A DNA stretch of 64,000 nt from CAVQGZ01 sp942491665 (GCA_942491665.1 CALOBR010000001.1:434001-498000); one strand, 5' to 3'. Numbered from the stretch's first letter, positions 1 through 8,297 are shown. The notes: generated by a model from the sequence alone, not told the origin. Translations and numbers: made by a program.

Positions 1-879
1 GGGCATCACCTGGGAGAAGAACTCCGACTCGTCGCGCTCAGCCTTGCCGCGCACCTCGGCACCGAAGCCGAGCCCCTTGCGTCCCACCCGCTGCTCGATG
101 ATCTGCTCAAGGCCGGAGAACGCTCCCCCGACGATGAACAGCACGTTCGTGGTGTCGATCTGGATGAACTCCTGGTGCGGGTGCTTGCGCCCACCCTGGG
201 GCGGCACGCTGGCGCTGGTGCCCTCGAGGATCTTCAGCAGCGCCTGCTGCACACCTTCGCCCGACACGTCACGGGTGATCGACGGGTTCTCGCTCTTGCG
301 GGCGACCTTGTCGATCTCGTCGATGTAGATGATGCCGGTCTCGGCCTTCTTGACGTCGTAGTCCGCGGCCTGGATCAGCTTGAGCAGGATGTTCTCGACG
401 TCTTCACCGACGTAGCCGGCCTCGGTGAGCGCCGTGGCATCCGCGATGGCGAACGGCACGTTGAGAAGCTTGGCCAGCGTCTGGGCCAGGTAGGTCTTGC
501 CGCAGCCGGTCGGGCCGACGAGAAGGATGTTGGACTTGGCCAACTCGACCGACTCGTCCTTGACCCGTCCGGCGACGTTGGCGTCGGCGCGCACCCGCTT
601 GTAATGGTTGTAGACGGCAACCGAGAGGGCCTTCTTCGCGGCCTCTTGCCCGATCACGTACTCCTGCAAGAACTCGTAGATCTCTGCCGGCTTGGGCAGT
701 CGGTCAGGTGTGGCGTCCGAGGTCTCGTGCAGCTCTTCTTCGATGATCTCGTTGCAGAGGTCGATGCACTCGTCGCAGATGTACACGCCGGGTCCGGCGA
801 TGAGCTTCTTGACCTGCTTCTGGCTCTTTCCGCAGAACGAGCACTTGAGCAGGTCGCCGCTCTCTCCGATGCGAGCCAC
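1..879 (-). CDS. clpX: ATP-dependent Clp protease ATPase subunit ClpX (C-terminus beyond window)
   Basis: AAA+ unfoldase that feeds tagged substrates, including tmRNA-tagged ones, to the ClpP peptidase. Visible 293 residues: N-terminal C4 zinc-binding domain (Cys13, 16, 35, 38), Walker A GPTGCGKT at 122-129, Walker B with DEID at 187-190. The ORF is open at base 1, so roughly the last third (sensor 2 and C-terminal domain) lies outside. GTG start at 879 chosen because MARIGESGDLLKCSFC is the family N-terminus and AAGGGGG lies just upstream. The 150 nt leader (880-1029) separates it from clpP2, so it probably has its own promoter; it contains a 7-bp hairpin at 911-929 (GTCGCGC/GCGCGAC) and no gene that I can see. 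Confidence 0.97.
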   Translation of the reverse strand, partial: MARIGESGDLLKCSFCGKSQKQVKKLIAGPGVYICDECIDLCNEIIEEELHETSDATPDRLPKPAEIYEFLQEYVIGQEAAKKALSVAVYNHYKRVRADANVAGRVKDESVELAKSNILLVGPTGCGKTYLAQTLAKLLNVPFAIADATALTEAGYVGEDVENILLKLIQAADYDVKKAETGIIYIDEIDKVARKSENPSITRDVSGEGVQQALLKILEGTSASVPPQGGRKHPHQEFIQIDTTNVLFIVGGAFSGLEQIIEQRVGRKGLGFGAEVRGKAERDESEFFSQVMP

Positions 880-1029
880 CCGGCGCCCCCTTCGACGTGG
901 ACAGTGAGTCGTCGCGCGAGGTGCGCGACCGCTCCGCACGGTACCCCGCCGGGCCGACAATGGCACCGGCATATCTGCGAAGCGCCCAGGCGTGTTGCAT
1001 CGAGCCCCCGCCTCGCCGTCGCCGGAGGA

Positions 1030-1635
1030 TCAGGCGGCAGTGCTCGCCTTGCGCGACTCGATCACGGAGTCGACGAGTCCGTACTCCACGGCCTCAGCCG
1101 CGGTCAGGATCTTGTCGCGCTCGATGTCTTCGCGCACCTGCTCCACCGACCGGTTCGAGTGGTTGGCGAGCATCTCCTCGAGCATCGTTCGCATGCGCAA
1201 GATCTCGTTGGCCTGGATCTCCAGGTCAGACGCCTGCCCGTAGCCCGACTCCGAGTACGGCTGGTGGATGAGGATGCGGGCATTGGGCAGCGCGATGCGC
1301 TTGCCCGGGGCGCCGGCAGCCAGCAGGACGGCGGCAGCCGAGGCGGCCTGGCCCATGCACACCGTCCGCACGTCAGGCTTGACGTACTGCATCGTGTCGT
1401 AGATGGCCGTCAGCGCGGTGAAGGAGCCGCCGGGTGAGTTGATGTAGATCTCGATGTCGCGGTCGGGGTCCATCGACTCCAGGCACATCAGCTGCGACAT
1501 GACGGCGTTGGCCACGTCGTCGCTGATCGGGGTGCCGAGAAAGATGATGCGCTCCTCGAAGAGCTTGGCGTAGGGGTCGATACGGCGGAAGCCGTAGGAG
1601 GTGCGCTCCTCCCACTGCGGGATGATGTAGTTCAC
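1030..1635 (-). CDS. clpP2: ATP-dependent Clp protease proteolytic subunit ClpP2
   Basis: Serine peptidase subunit that forms a mixed tetradecamer with ClpP1 and docks ClpX or ClpC. 201 residues; catalytic Ser99 in GQAASA and His124 in HQP are visible, with the family N-terminus NYIIPQWEERTSYG. I chose GTG at 1635 rather than an upstream in-frame start at 1698, because the latter would run over the end of clpP1 and because GAGGAG lies 6 nt before 1635. The gene follows clpP1 by 19 nt and is certainly co-transcribed with it. In mycobacteria both subunits are needed for an active, essential protease; the same is inferred here. Confidence 0.97.
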   Translation of the reverse strand: MNYIIPQWEERTSYGFRRIDPYAKLFEERIIFLGTPISDDVANAVMSQLMCLESMDPDRDIEIYINSPGGSFTALTAIYDTMQYVKPDVRTVCMGQAASAAAVLLAAGAPGKRIALPNARILIHQPYSESGYGQASDLEIQANEILRMRTMLEEMLANHSNRSVEQVREDIERDKILTAAEAVEYGLVDSVIESRKASTAA

Positions 1636-1654
1636 GGCGTTCTCCTCGGCTGCT

Positions 1655-2257
1655 CTAGTTGGTCTCTTCGCCGACCTGGTTCGCGGTGCGAACGACATGG
1701 TCGACGAATCCGTACTCCTTGGCCTGCTCGGCAGTGAACCACCGGTCGCGGTCGGAGTCCTTCTCGATCTGGTCGACGGTCTGGCCCGTGTGCGCGGCGA
1801 TCAGGTCTGCCATCTGCTTCTTGATGAAGATCATCTGCTCGGCCTGGATCTTGATGTCACTCGCCGAACCACCGAGGCCGCCGGACGGCTGGTGCATCAT
1901 GATGCGCGAGTGAGGCAGGGCGAAGCGCTTGCCCGGCGCGCCGGCGGCCAGCAAGAACTGACCCATGGACGCGGCCAGCCCGGTCGCAACAGTCGCGACG
2001 TCGTTGCCGACGAACTGCATCGTGTCGTAGATGGCCATGCCGGCCGTGACGGAGCCGCCGGGTGAGTTGATGTAGAGGTAGATGTCTTTCTCGGGGTCTT
2101 CGGCCGCCAGTAGCAGCATCTGGGCACAGATGGCGTTGGCGTTGTCGTCGCGGACCTCGGAGCCGAGAAAGATGATCCGCTCACGCAGCAGCCGCTGGTA
2201 GACGTTGTCGTCGAAGCCCGACTGGGGTTGGGCGGGCGCGCGCATCTCGTCGGTCAT
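1655..2257 (-). CDS. clpP1: ATP-dependent Clp protease proteolytic subunit ClpP1
   Basis: Partner of ClpP2 in the actinobacterial heteromeric Clp protease. 200 residues, usual length; catalytic Ser97 in GLAASMG and His122 in MHQPSGG. It is first gene of the clpP1-clpP2 operon, with the ATG at 2257. Upstream, on the same strand, a TAGGGT hexamer (2313 to 2308) could be the -10, giving a leader of roughly 40 nt that contains a short hairpin. Order tig, clpP1, clpP2, clpX is the standard one in this phylum. Confidence 0.97.
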   Translation of the reverse strand: MTDEMRAPAQPQSGFDDNVYQRLLRERIIFLGSEVRDDNANAICAQMLLLAAEDPEKDIYLYINSPGGSVTAGMAIYDTMQFVGNDVATVATGLAASMGQFLLAAGAPGKRFALPHSRIMMHQPSGGLGGSASDIKIQAEQMIFIKKQMADLIAAHTGQTVDQIEKDSDRDRWFTAEQAKEYGFVDHVVRTANQVGEETN

Positions 2258-2286
2258 GCAGGCTCTCCGATCGGCTCGTGCTTGGT

Positions 2287-2306
2287 GTCGTCAGGTTGTT
2301 GACGAC
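2287..2306 (-). promoter_or_regulatory. Hairpin in the tig-clpP1 spacer / clpP1 leader
   Basis: GTCGTCA, a 6-nt loop, then TGACGAC: a perfect 7-bp stem between the trigger factor stop (2332) and the clpP1 start (2257). Just upstream is a TAGGGT hexamer at 2308-2313 that suits a -10 box. The hairpin could be a weak tig terminator or a structured element in the clpP1 leader. No regulator site was identified with certainty. Confidence 0.4.
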
Positions 2307-2331
2307 GACCCTAACCACAGCCGCGGGGGGT

Positions 2332-3744
2332 CTACTCCTCGACCTTGTCCGTGTTCGCCGTCGGCGCAGCCTGCTCGACAGGCTCTGCCGCGACCTCGGT
2401 GGCGTCCACGACGTCAGCGAACTCGACGTCGCTGGCGACAGCGTCGACAACGGGCTCGTCCTCCACGTCGTCGCCGAGCGTGCCGTCCTCCTGCAGCCTG
2501 GCCAGCTCGACCGGGTTGCCGGACGCGTCGCTGACCGATGCCTTCTCGACCATGACCGCCAGCGCCTTGCCGCGGGCCACGTCGGCCACGACGGCGTTGA
2601 CGTTGCCCGAGCGCACCATCTGGTCGGCGAAGTCCTGCGGGCTCATGCCCGACTGCTGGGCCCGCGAGATCAGGTACTCGGTGAGCTCCTCCTGCGAGAC
2701 CTGCACCTCGGTGGCCTTGACGATCTCGTCCAGGATGAGCTGAGCCTTCAGCGAGCGGACGGCCTGCTCCTCGACCTCGGCACGGTGCTCGTCGTCACCG
2801 TGGCCGTCGGCGAAGTGCTCCTCGAGCTGCGCAGTCACGAGGCCCTGCGGGATCGGCACCTCGACCGTCTCGAGCAGGTGCTCCAGCGCCTTGTCGCGAG
2901 CCTCGACAGCCTGCGTCAGCCGCCCGGCGCGCACAAGCTGCTCGCGGACGTCCTCGCGCAGCTCGTCGAGGGTGTCGAACTCGCTCGCCAGCAGGGCGAA
3001 CTCGTCGTCCAGCTCGGGAAGCTCCTGCTCCTTGACCGCGGTGACGGTGACGTCGACCTGGGCCTCGATGCCGTCCTCCTCGCCCATGAGCGTGGTGGTG
3101 AACGTGGCGGTCTCCCCCGCCGACATGCCGGTGACTGCGTCGTCCAGGCCGTCGACCATGGTGCCGGAGCCGACCTCGTAGCTGAGCCCGCTCGCCTGCC
3201 CGTTCTCGATCAGCTCGCCGTCGGCGTCACGGGCGCCAAGGTCGATGCTGACGTGGTCGCCGACGGCGGCCGCCCGCTCCACCGGGAGCAGGGTGCCGAA
3301 CCGCTGGCGCAGCTGCTCGAGCTGCTCGGCTACCGCGTCCTCGTCGATCTCGATGTCGTCGACGGTGATCGCCACACCCTCCCAGTCGGGCAGGGCGATC
3401 TCCGGTCGTACGTCGACCTCGGCGGTGAAGGTGAGCGTGTCGCCGTCCTCCATCTCGGTGATCTCGACCTCGGGCGAGCCCAGCGGGTTGATCTCCGCCT
3501 CGTCAACCGCCTGGGAGTACAGGCCGGGGAGGGCTTCGTTGATGGCCTCCTCGAGCACGGCCCCGCGGCCGAACCGCTGGTCGATGATGGCGCTGGGCAC
3601 CTTGCCCTTGCGGAAGCCCGGAACAGTCACCTGGCTGCCAATGCGCTTGTAGGCCTCGTCCAAGCTGGGCTTGAGCTCGTCGAACGACACCTCCACCAGC
3701 AGCTTGACGCGGGTGGGGCCCAGGGTCTCGGCAGTGCTCTTCAC
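2332..3744 (-). CDS. tig: Trigger factor (ribosome-associated chaperone, peptidyl-prolyl isomerase)
   Basis: Ribosome-bound chaperone that shields nascent chains. 470 residues: N-terminal ribosome-binding domain including the FRKGKVP signature (GFRKGKVPSAIIDQRFG, near residue 45), central FKBP-like domain, helical C-terminal arms and an acidic/alanine-rich tail. GTG at 3744 is used because the family N-terminus (KSTAETLGPTRVKL) begins there; the longer in-frame reading crosses the tRNA-Pro gene. A GGAGA lies about 10 nt upstream. Tail ends with a low-complexity acidic stretch common in actinobacterial members. Confidence 0.96.
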   Translation of the reverse strand: MKSTAETLGPTRVKLLVEVSFDELKPSLDEAYKRIGSQVTVPGFRKGKVPSAIIDQRFGRGAVLEEAINEALPGLYSQAVDEAEINPLGSPEVEITEMEDGDTLTFTAEVDVRPEIALPDWEGVAITVDDIEIDEDAVAEQLEQLRQRFGTLLPVERAAAVGDHVSIDLGARDADGELIENGQASGLSYEVGSGTMVDGLDDAVTGMSAGETATFTTTLMGEEDGIEAQVDVTVTAVKEQELPELDDEFALLASEFDTLDELREDVREQLVRAGRLTQAVEARDKALEHLLETVEVPIPQGLVTAQLEEHFADGHGDDEHRAEVEEQAVRSLKAQLILDEIVKATEVQVSQEELTEYLISRAQQSGMSPQDFADQMVRSGNVNAVVADVARGKALAVMVEKASVSDASGNPVELARLQEDGTLGDDVEDEPVVDAVASDVEFADVVDATEVAAEPVEQAAPTANTDKVEE

Positions 3745-3788
3745 AGCAGGTAGGTCTCCAGGTCGAAGGGCTGGTGGGTGATCGCTTG

Positions 3789-3861
3789 TCGGGGCGGGGA
3801 GACTCGAACTCCCGATCTCCTGCTCCCAAAGCAGGCGCGCTAGCCACTGCGCTACGCCCCG
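3789..3861 (-). tRNA. tRNA-Pro (TGG)
   Basis: Acceptor stem CGGGGCG/CGCCCCG, anticodon stem CCTGC/GCAGG enclosing TTTGGGA (anticodon TGG), TPsiC arm with GTTCGAG. The 3' CCA is not encoded (ACA follows the last pair). A TACACT hexamer at 3879 to 3874 on the same strand, about a dozen nt upstream, suits a -10 box. The gene sits between tig and a divergent tRNA-Gly. Confidence 0.95.
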
Positions 3862-3946
3862 CGAACCGGACCGAGTGTAGGCGAACTGGGCAGGTAGGCT
3901 GTCAGCCGAGGTTCGGGTGCCGACGTCGGGTGCCCGCACGTCGCCC

Positions 3947-4017
3947 GCGGGTGTAGCTCAATGGCAGAGCCCCAGCCTTCCAAGCTGGCCATGCCGGTTC
4001 GATCCCGGTCACCCGCT
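3947..4017 (+). tRNA. tRNA-Gly (TCC)
   Basis: Acceptor stem GCGGGTG/CACCCGC, anticodon stem CCAGC/GCTGG enclosing CTTCCAA (anticodon TCC), TPsiC arm GGTTCGATCC. CCA is not encoded. A possible -10 TAGGCT lies at 3895-3900. Confidence 0.95.
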
Positions 4018-4091
4018 CTCGGCTTCTCCACAGGTCACACGGCTTCTGGGCCGCCGTGACGGGCCCCCGCTTCGTCGGCCGGCGCTCCCGG

Positions 4092-4922
4092 TCAACGCTC
4101 CCGGTCAACAAGGTGGTCGCCAGCGGCTCCGTCGGTGTCCCCGCGCGGGCCGGGCTCGCGGAGCCGATGCGCCACCGCCAGCCAGACGTCAGGGTCAAGG
4201 CCAAGGCCGGTGTGCGTCGAGCGCACCTCGACGTGATGGGTGTGCGAGTGGCGCGTGTCGACGCTGGCCCGCCAGGCCACCACGGCGTCTGCCCGGCTGA
4301 AGATCGAGGTAAGCGGAACGGGGATGGGAATCCGGTTGGCTTCCTCGACGATGCCGAGGATGTGCGCGATGGTCTCTGGGGAGTAGCGGCTTCCCATGAC
4401 GGTGTAGACCGGGCCGCCGACCACGGGGGTTCCATAGGAGATGACCTGTGCCACCTGGTCGGGGTGGGTACGGGCGACCTCGCGGGCGACGACTCCCCCG
4501 AGGCTCCACCCGACGAGGTTCACCGGCCGGCCCGAAGCCTCGTGCCAAGCGGTGACGACACCGGCGACGTCTTCGACGAGCGCTTCGACGTCGCCGTGGT
4601 TGCGGCCCAGCCCCCAGCCGCGGGCGTCATGGCCGAGTCGTCTCAAGTAGGCGCGCAGGGGTGCGGTTGCCCAGTCGTCCGAGCCGATGCCGGGGACGAG
4701 CAGCACCGGATCGCCGGCACCACGCGGCGCCGCGGCGAGCCGGGGAGAGCTGAGCAGGAGCCGCGGGATCTCCCGGACGATGCCGACCTCGCGAAACAGG
4801 GAGCCTGGGCTCGGCGCGGCCAGCGGCTCGTCGGGGAAGCCGGCGGGCAGCCCAGGCCGGGCGGTGGTGCCGTCGGCAACGTGGGCAGTGGGGCCAGTGG
4901 GGCCAGTGGTGGGGGCGATCAC
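4092..4922 (-). CDS. Alpha/beta-hydrolase (lipase/esterase-like)
   Basis: Predicted alpha/beta-hydrolase fold enzyme, 276 residues. Oxyanion strand LLVPGIGSDDW (about 74-84), nucleophile elbow GWSLGG with Ser140, and late His candidates in a HSHTHH stretch. No secretion signal is evident, so it is probably cytoplasmic. The GTG start overlaps the stop of the upstream TetR gene by 4 nt (GTGA), so the pair is an operon and the regulator probably controls it. Substrate unknown; nearest theme is PGAP1/lipase-like proteins. The N-terminal 40 residues are Pro/Gly-rich and could be disordered. Confidence 0.8.
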   Translation of the reverse strand: MIAPTTGPTGPTAHVADGTTARPGLPAGFPDEPLAAPSPGSLFREVGIVREIPRLLLSSPRLAAAPRGAGDPVLLVPGIGSDDWATAPLRAYLRRLGHDARGWGLGRNHGDVEALVEDVAGVVTAWHEASGRPVNLVGWSLGGVVAREVARTHPDQVAQVISYGTPVVGGPVYTVMGSRYSPETIAHILGIVEEANRIPIPVPLTSIFSRADAVVAWRASVDTRHSHTHHVEVRSTHTGLGLDPDVWLAVAHRLREPGPRGDTDGAAGDHLVDRER

Positions 4923-5515
4923 GCGGTTCTCCCGAGAAGGTGGGGGCTGAGCAGAGCGGAGGCGGTGGCGGTGAGCACGGACTCACCACCCGTCGGGGGC
5001 TGGTGACCCGCGAGGGTCAGGGAGACCAGGCCGTGAGCGGCTGACCAGCACATGTGGGCGAGGGTGTCCGGGTCGGCGACCGTGGCGGTGGGGCGCAGAG
5101 TGCCTGCCACCCAGCAGGCGGCGATCGCTTCGCGCAGGGGCCGGAAGGAGGCGCGAGCTGCATCGCGGCTGGCCTGCGACGGCTCGTAGCCAACGACGGG
5201 CCGGTCGAACATCACCTGGTAGAGCGCCGGCTCAGCGAGCGCGGCCTCGCGGTAGGCATGCCCGAGCGCGACCACACGTTCAGGGGTGCCCTCGGACTCG
5301 GTCACGGCTTCCAGGCGTGCAGTGAGCAGGGTGTGCCCACGCAGGACCATGGCGTCGACGAGGCCGGTCTTGCCACCGAACCGGGAGTAGACAACCTGGT
5401 GGGAGACGCCGAGGCGGCTGGCGACGCTACGCACCGAGACGGCCGCGGGACCATCGTGGCAGAGCAGGTCCGTCGCGACACGAACCACGTCCGCGTGGCT
5501 CGGATGGCTGGACAC
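4919..5515 (-). CDS. TetR-family transcriptional regulator
   Basis: DNA-binding repressor of 198 residues. N-terminal helix-turn-helix around residues 25-50 (SVRSVASRLGVSHQVVYSRF, then GGK and LVDAM), followed by a helical ligand-binding domain. Start is either TTG at 5518 or GTG at 5515; I list GTG. A TGTTAT hexamer 6-9 nt upstream suggests a leaderless or nearly leaderless mRNA. It is divergent from the acyltransferase and overlaps the hydrolase gene by 4 nt. A palindrome in the divergent promoter is its likely operator. Confidence 0.88.
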   Translation of the reverse strand: MSSHPSHADVVRVATDLLCHDGPAAVSVRSVASRLGVSHQVVYSRFGGKTGLVDAMVLRGHTLLTARLEAVTESEGTPERVVALGHAYREAALAEPALYQVMFDRPVVGYEPSQASRDAARASFRPLREAIAACWVAGTLRPTATVADPDTLAHMCWSAAHGLVSLTLAGHQPPTGGESVLTATASALLSPHLLGRTA

Positions 5516-5525
5516 CAAGCGACCA

Positions 5526-5536
5526 TAACACTGTTA
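5526..5536. promoter_or_regulatory. Palindromic operator between tetR-like gene and acyltransferase gene
   Basis: TAACA-C-TGTTA, perfect 5-bp arms with a 1-nt centre, in the 26-30 nt between two divergent starts. It overlaps the presumed -10 elements of both directions, so a bound TetR dimer would shut both promoters. Assignment to the neighbouring regulator is inference. Confidence 0.55.
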
Positions 5537-5544
5537 CATCTCCG

Positions 5545-6972
5545 TTGGCGTGGCCAACGGCCCTCGACCAGGCGGTGCCGCAGGTGGACAGTGACCGTGT
5601 GCGTGTTCAGGGACGCTCGGTTCGGGCTGACCCCCCTGTGGAGGAGCCCGCCGGCCGGGTACGTGCAGTCGACGCCTACCGCGCTGCGGCGCTCCTTCTT
5701 GTCGTGCTCGGTCACTGGCTGGCCTTCGCCCTGTTCGTCGAGGGCGGGCAGTTGCTTGGGCGCAACGTGCAGACGGTCTGGGCACCGGGCAACTGGCTGA
5801 CCTGGGTCTTCCAGGTGATGCCGGTGTTCTTCCTGGTCGGCGGGTACGGCAACGCAGCGTCCTGGACACGTCGGAAGCCGGTCGTCACTGGGCTCGGATG
5901 GCTGGGGGCGCGGGTGTGGCGGCTGCTGCTGCCGACCTTCGTCCTCGTGGCCGTCGTCGTCGCGGCAGCGTCGGTTCTGCGCGTGGCAGGGGTCGACGCG
6001 CACCTGGTCGACTTCGTGGTCACCCAGGTCGGGATCCCCTTGTGGTTCCTGGCGGTCTACGTCGTCGTCGTCCCGATGACGCCCGGCCTGGTCGCGGCGG
6101 TGGACCGGCGTGGTCTTGCGATCCCGGGTTCGCTGCTCGGCACCGCACTGGTTGCGGACCTGCTCTTCGTCCATCTCGGCGTGCCGTTCGTCGGCTACCT
6201 CAACTACGGCCTCTTCTGGAGCGGTGTCTACGCGCTGGGGGTGTGCTGGCGTCGCGGAGCCCTGTCCGGGCGCAGTCCCGTCCCGGCTCTGATGGCCGTG
6301 GGCGGGCTGGTGGCGGCCGCGCTGCTGGTGTGGCTGGGTCCGTATCCGGTCAGCATGCTGGCAGCCGAAGGCGAGGCCGTGCAGAACAACGGACCTCCGT
6401 CCGCCGCGCTGACAGCCCTCGCGGTGGCTCAGACTGGCCTCGTACTGCTGCTCCAGCCGTGGGTCGAGCGTCAGTGCACGCGACCCGCCGTGTGGGCGGG
6501 TGTGGTGTGGGTCAACGTGTACGCGATGACGCTGTACCTGTGGCACATGGTCGCCGGGGTGCTTGCTGGCGTGGTGTTCTTCTCGCTGGGCCTGGTCGAG
6601 CGGCTGGTGCCGCCCAGCCCGGAGTGGTGGTTGTGGCGACCGGTGTGGTTCGCGATCTGCATCCCGCTCCTGGTGCTGCTGGTGATGGTGTTCGGCCGGT
6701 TCGAGCGGCGCGTCGTGGCCCCGGATCCAAGTCCGCCGACGTCTCGACCCCGGGTGCTCGGGGTTGTGGTGGGCGTGGCCCTGGCGGCCATGGGGATGGT
6801 GCAGCTCGCCGTCAGCGGGCTGGGCGCAGGTCCGGCTGGGCTACCGGTGCTCGGGCTGCTGGTACTCGGCGTGGGAGCGTCCCTGGTGGCCTTCTCGACC
6901 GGGATACTTGCGTCAACCTCGTCTCCGGCGATCGGGACGACTGAGGACGACCTCGGCGCCGAGGCCCGCTGA
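5545..6972 (+). CDS. Membrane acyltransferase, acyltransferase-3 family
   Basis: Integral membrane O-acyltransferase-like protein, up to 475 residues with about ten hydrophobic segments. The hallmark DAYRAAALLLVVLGHW (Arg and His of the family signature) lies near residue 43-58. Members transfer acyl groups to sugars or cell-envelope molecules; the substrate here is not evident. Start is uncertain: TTG at 5545, or GTG at 5575, 5584 or 5599. The C-terminal 120 residues add extra membrane segments. Divergent from the TetR gene and probably regulated by it. Confidence 0.82.
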   Translation: MAWPTALDQAVPQVDSDRVRVQGRSVRADPPVEEPAGRVRAVDAYRAAALLLVVLGHWLAFALFVEGGQLLGRNVQTVWAPGNWLTWVFQVMPVFFLVGGYGNAASWTRRKPVVTGLGWLGARVWRLLLPTFVLVAVVVAAASVLRVAGVDAHLVDFVVTQVGIPLWFLAVYVVVVPMTPGLVAAVDRRGLAIPGSLLGTALVADLLFVHLGVPFVGYLNYGLFWSGVYALGVCWRRGALSGRSPVPALMAVGGLVAAALLVWLGPYPVSMLAAEGEAVQNNGPPSAALTALAVAQTGLVLLLQPWVERQCTRPAVWAGVVWVNVYAMTLYLWHMVAGVLAGVVFFSLGLVERLVPPSPEWWLWRPVWFAICIPLLVLLVMVFGRFERRVVAPDPSPPTSRPRVLGVVVGVALAAMGMVQLAVSGLGAGPAGLPVLGLLVLGVGASLVAFSTGILASTSSPAIGTTEDDLGAEAR

Positions 6973-7006
6973 GGCCACTCGACTCCCGACGAGCGCGGCA
7001 AGCGGC

Positions 7007-7468
7007 TCAGGCTGGGTCCAACGACCCGGCGTCGGGCGGGACGTCCACCGCGTGCTCCTGCAACGCCGCGATCGGCACGATCGCCAGCACGGCCTCGTTC
7101 GTGGATGCCAGCACGACCGGCGCGGCGACACCGGCGTCGTAGGCGAGCGCCCAGTTGCGCGCCGTCACGCACCAGCGGTCGCCGGGAACGAGCCCGGGAA
7201 AGCGGTACTGCGGCATCGGGGTGGACAGGTCGTTGCCGATGGAGCGCTGGTGGTCGAGAAACTCAGCGGTGACGACGGCGCAGATCGTGTGGCTCCCCAC
7301 GTCCTGCGGACCGGTCGCGCACGAGCCGTCCCGATAGAAGCCGGTGACCGGGTCGGTGCCGCACGGCTCGAGCTCGTCGCCCAGCACGTTGCGCTCGGTC
7401 ACGGGACGCGCACCGAGAGGACCGGGATTCGGGGTGGGAGGTGCATTGCGCTGACGGTAGCGATCCAC
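7007..7468 (-). CDS. DUF2237 family protein
   Basis: Small soluble protein, 153 residues, matching the DUF2237 family: NVLGDELEPCGTDPVTGFYRDG near residue 27 and GNDLSTPMPQYRFPGLVPGDRWC in the middle are the conserved blocks, with several conserved Cys residues. Function of the family is unknown. GTG start at 7468. It converges on the acyltransferase gene and is divergent from csoR. The C-terminal 30 residues beyond the conserved core are probably variable. Confidence 0.85.
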   Translation of the reverse strand: MDRYRQRNAPPTPNPGPLGARPVTERNVLGDELEPCGTDPVTGFYRDGSCATGPQDVGSHTICAVVTAEFLDHQRSIGNDLSTPMPQYRFPGLVPGDRWCVTARNWALAYDAGVAAPVVLASTNEAVLAIVPIAALQEHAVDVPPDAGSLDPA

Positions 7469-7601
7469 GAGCGTCCCATCACCTCCCGGTGATGGGCGTC
7501 AACTTCGGCGGCGGCCCTGACGGGCCTGACCGTCGACCGGCTGCTGCCCGCGACCAGCCGTCCGGTGCTTGTGGTGTCATCACCCGACGAGGACGGCTAA
7601 C

Positions 7602-7614
7602 ACCCCTAGGGGGT
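7602..7614. promoter_or_regulatory. CsoR-type operator upstream of the copper operon
   Basis: ACCCCTAGGGGGT, with a perfect 10-bp palindrome CCCCTAGGGG at 7603-7612, about 45 nt before the csoR start. G/C-rich palindromes of this kind (TACCCC..GGGGTA) are the known sites of CsoR-family repressors; the assignment to the adjacent CsoR is inference. Confidence 0.65.
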
Positions 7615-7655
7615 AGGGGTTGCGCAACGCGTCGCAGGCGCGTAGAACAGACCAC

Positions 7656-7967
7656 ATGGCCGACGCCACCCACACCCACGAGCAGCCGGCGGGCTACCTC
7701 GACCACAAGCAGGACGTGCTGAGCCGCCTTCGCAAGATCGAGGGTCAGGTGCGCGGCCTGCAGCGGATGGTCGAGGCCGACACCTACTGCATCGACGTGC
7801 TGACCCAGGTGTCGGCCACGACGAAGGCGCTGGAGTCGACGGCGCTGCTGCTGATGAACGACCACCTGTCGCACTGCGTGGCGCACGCCGTCGCCGAAGG
7901 CGGCGATGTGGCTGACGCCAAGCTGAAGGAGGCAGGCGATGCCATCGCCCGCCTCGTCCGTTCCTGA
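7656..7967 (+). CDS. csoR: Copper-sensing transcriptional repressor, CsoR family
   Basis: All-helical tetrameric repressor that releases DNA on binding Cu(I). 103 residues; the Cu ligand set Cys45, His70, Cys74 (C-x24-H-x3-C) is complete, and the YLDHKQDVLSRLRKIEGQVRG block is typical. ATG at 7656 chosen over upstream in-frame codons because homology begins there. It precedes copZ by 13 nt and heads the csoR-copZ-ORF31-copA operon. Conserved Cys/His set cannot by itself exclude a CstR-like sulfur sensor, but the genomic context is copper. Confidence 0.93.
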   Translation: MADATHTHEQPAGYLDHKQDVLSRLRKIEGQVRGLQRMVEADTYCIDVLTQVSATTKALESTALLLMNDHLSHCVAHAVAEGGDVADAKLKEAGDAIARLVRS

Positions 7968-7980
7968 CCGGAGGTTCACT

Positions 7981-8202
7981 GTGCCCACGATCACCACCTA
8001 CTCCGTCACCGGCATGACCTGCGACCACTGCGTCGCCGCCGTCACCGAGGAGGTCGCCGCGCTGGACGGGGTGAGCGTCGTCGACATCGTCCTGGCGACC
8101 GAAGGGCCGTCGGCCGTGACCGTGACGAGCGACGAGCCCCTCGCCCTCGACGACGTCGCTGCTGCCGTCGACGAGGCCGGCTACGCGCTCGCCGCCTCTT
8201 GA
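7981..8202 (+). CDS. copZ: Copper chaperone, heavy-metal-associated domain (CopZ-like)
   Basis: 73-residue HMA-domain metallochaperone with the GMTCDHC Cu(I) site near residues 10-16 and the ferredoxin-like fold of the family. It should hand copper to the downstream ATPase. GTG at 7981 is favoured because GGAGG lies at 7970-7974; the longer in-frame reading starts inside csoR. Its stop overlaps the next small gene (TGATG). Confidence 0.93.
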   Translation: MPTITTYSVTGMTCDHCVAAVTEEVAALDGVSVVDIVLATEGPSAVTVTSDEPLALDDVAAAVDEAGYALAAS

Positions 8203-8297
8203 TGGGCACGGCCGCCAAGCTGGGCGGCTTCGCCGTGGCGCTGGCCGCCCTGTTCGCGCTCGGCCTCCTGGTCGGTACGACGCTCGGACCGCTGTGA
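8202..8297 (+). CDS. 31-residue predicted membrane micropeptide in copper operon
   Basis: ATG overlaps the copZ stop (TGATG). The 31-residue product is Met-Gly-Thr-Ala-Ala-Lys followed by about 22 hydrophobic residues (one transmembrane helix) and ends Gly-Pro-Leu. It lies entirely between copZ and copA with 16 nt to the copA start, so it must be co-transcribed. Similar N-terminal helices open longer membrane proteins in other actinobacterial copper loci as far as I recall, so it may be the shortened remnant of one, or a real small subunit that modulates CopA. Function unknown. Confidence 0.55.
   Translation: MGTAAKLGGFAVALAALFALGLLVGTTLGPL

Noticed and set aside
3745..3939. Upstream extension of trigger factor
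   Set aside because: It runs across the tRNA-Pro gene; homology begins at 3744.
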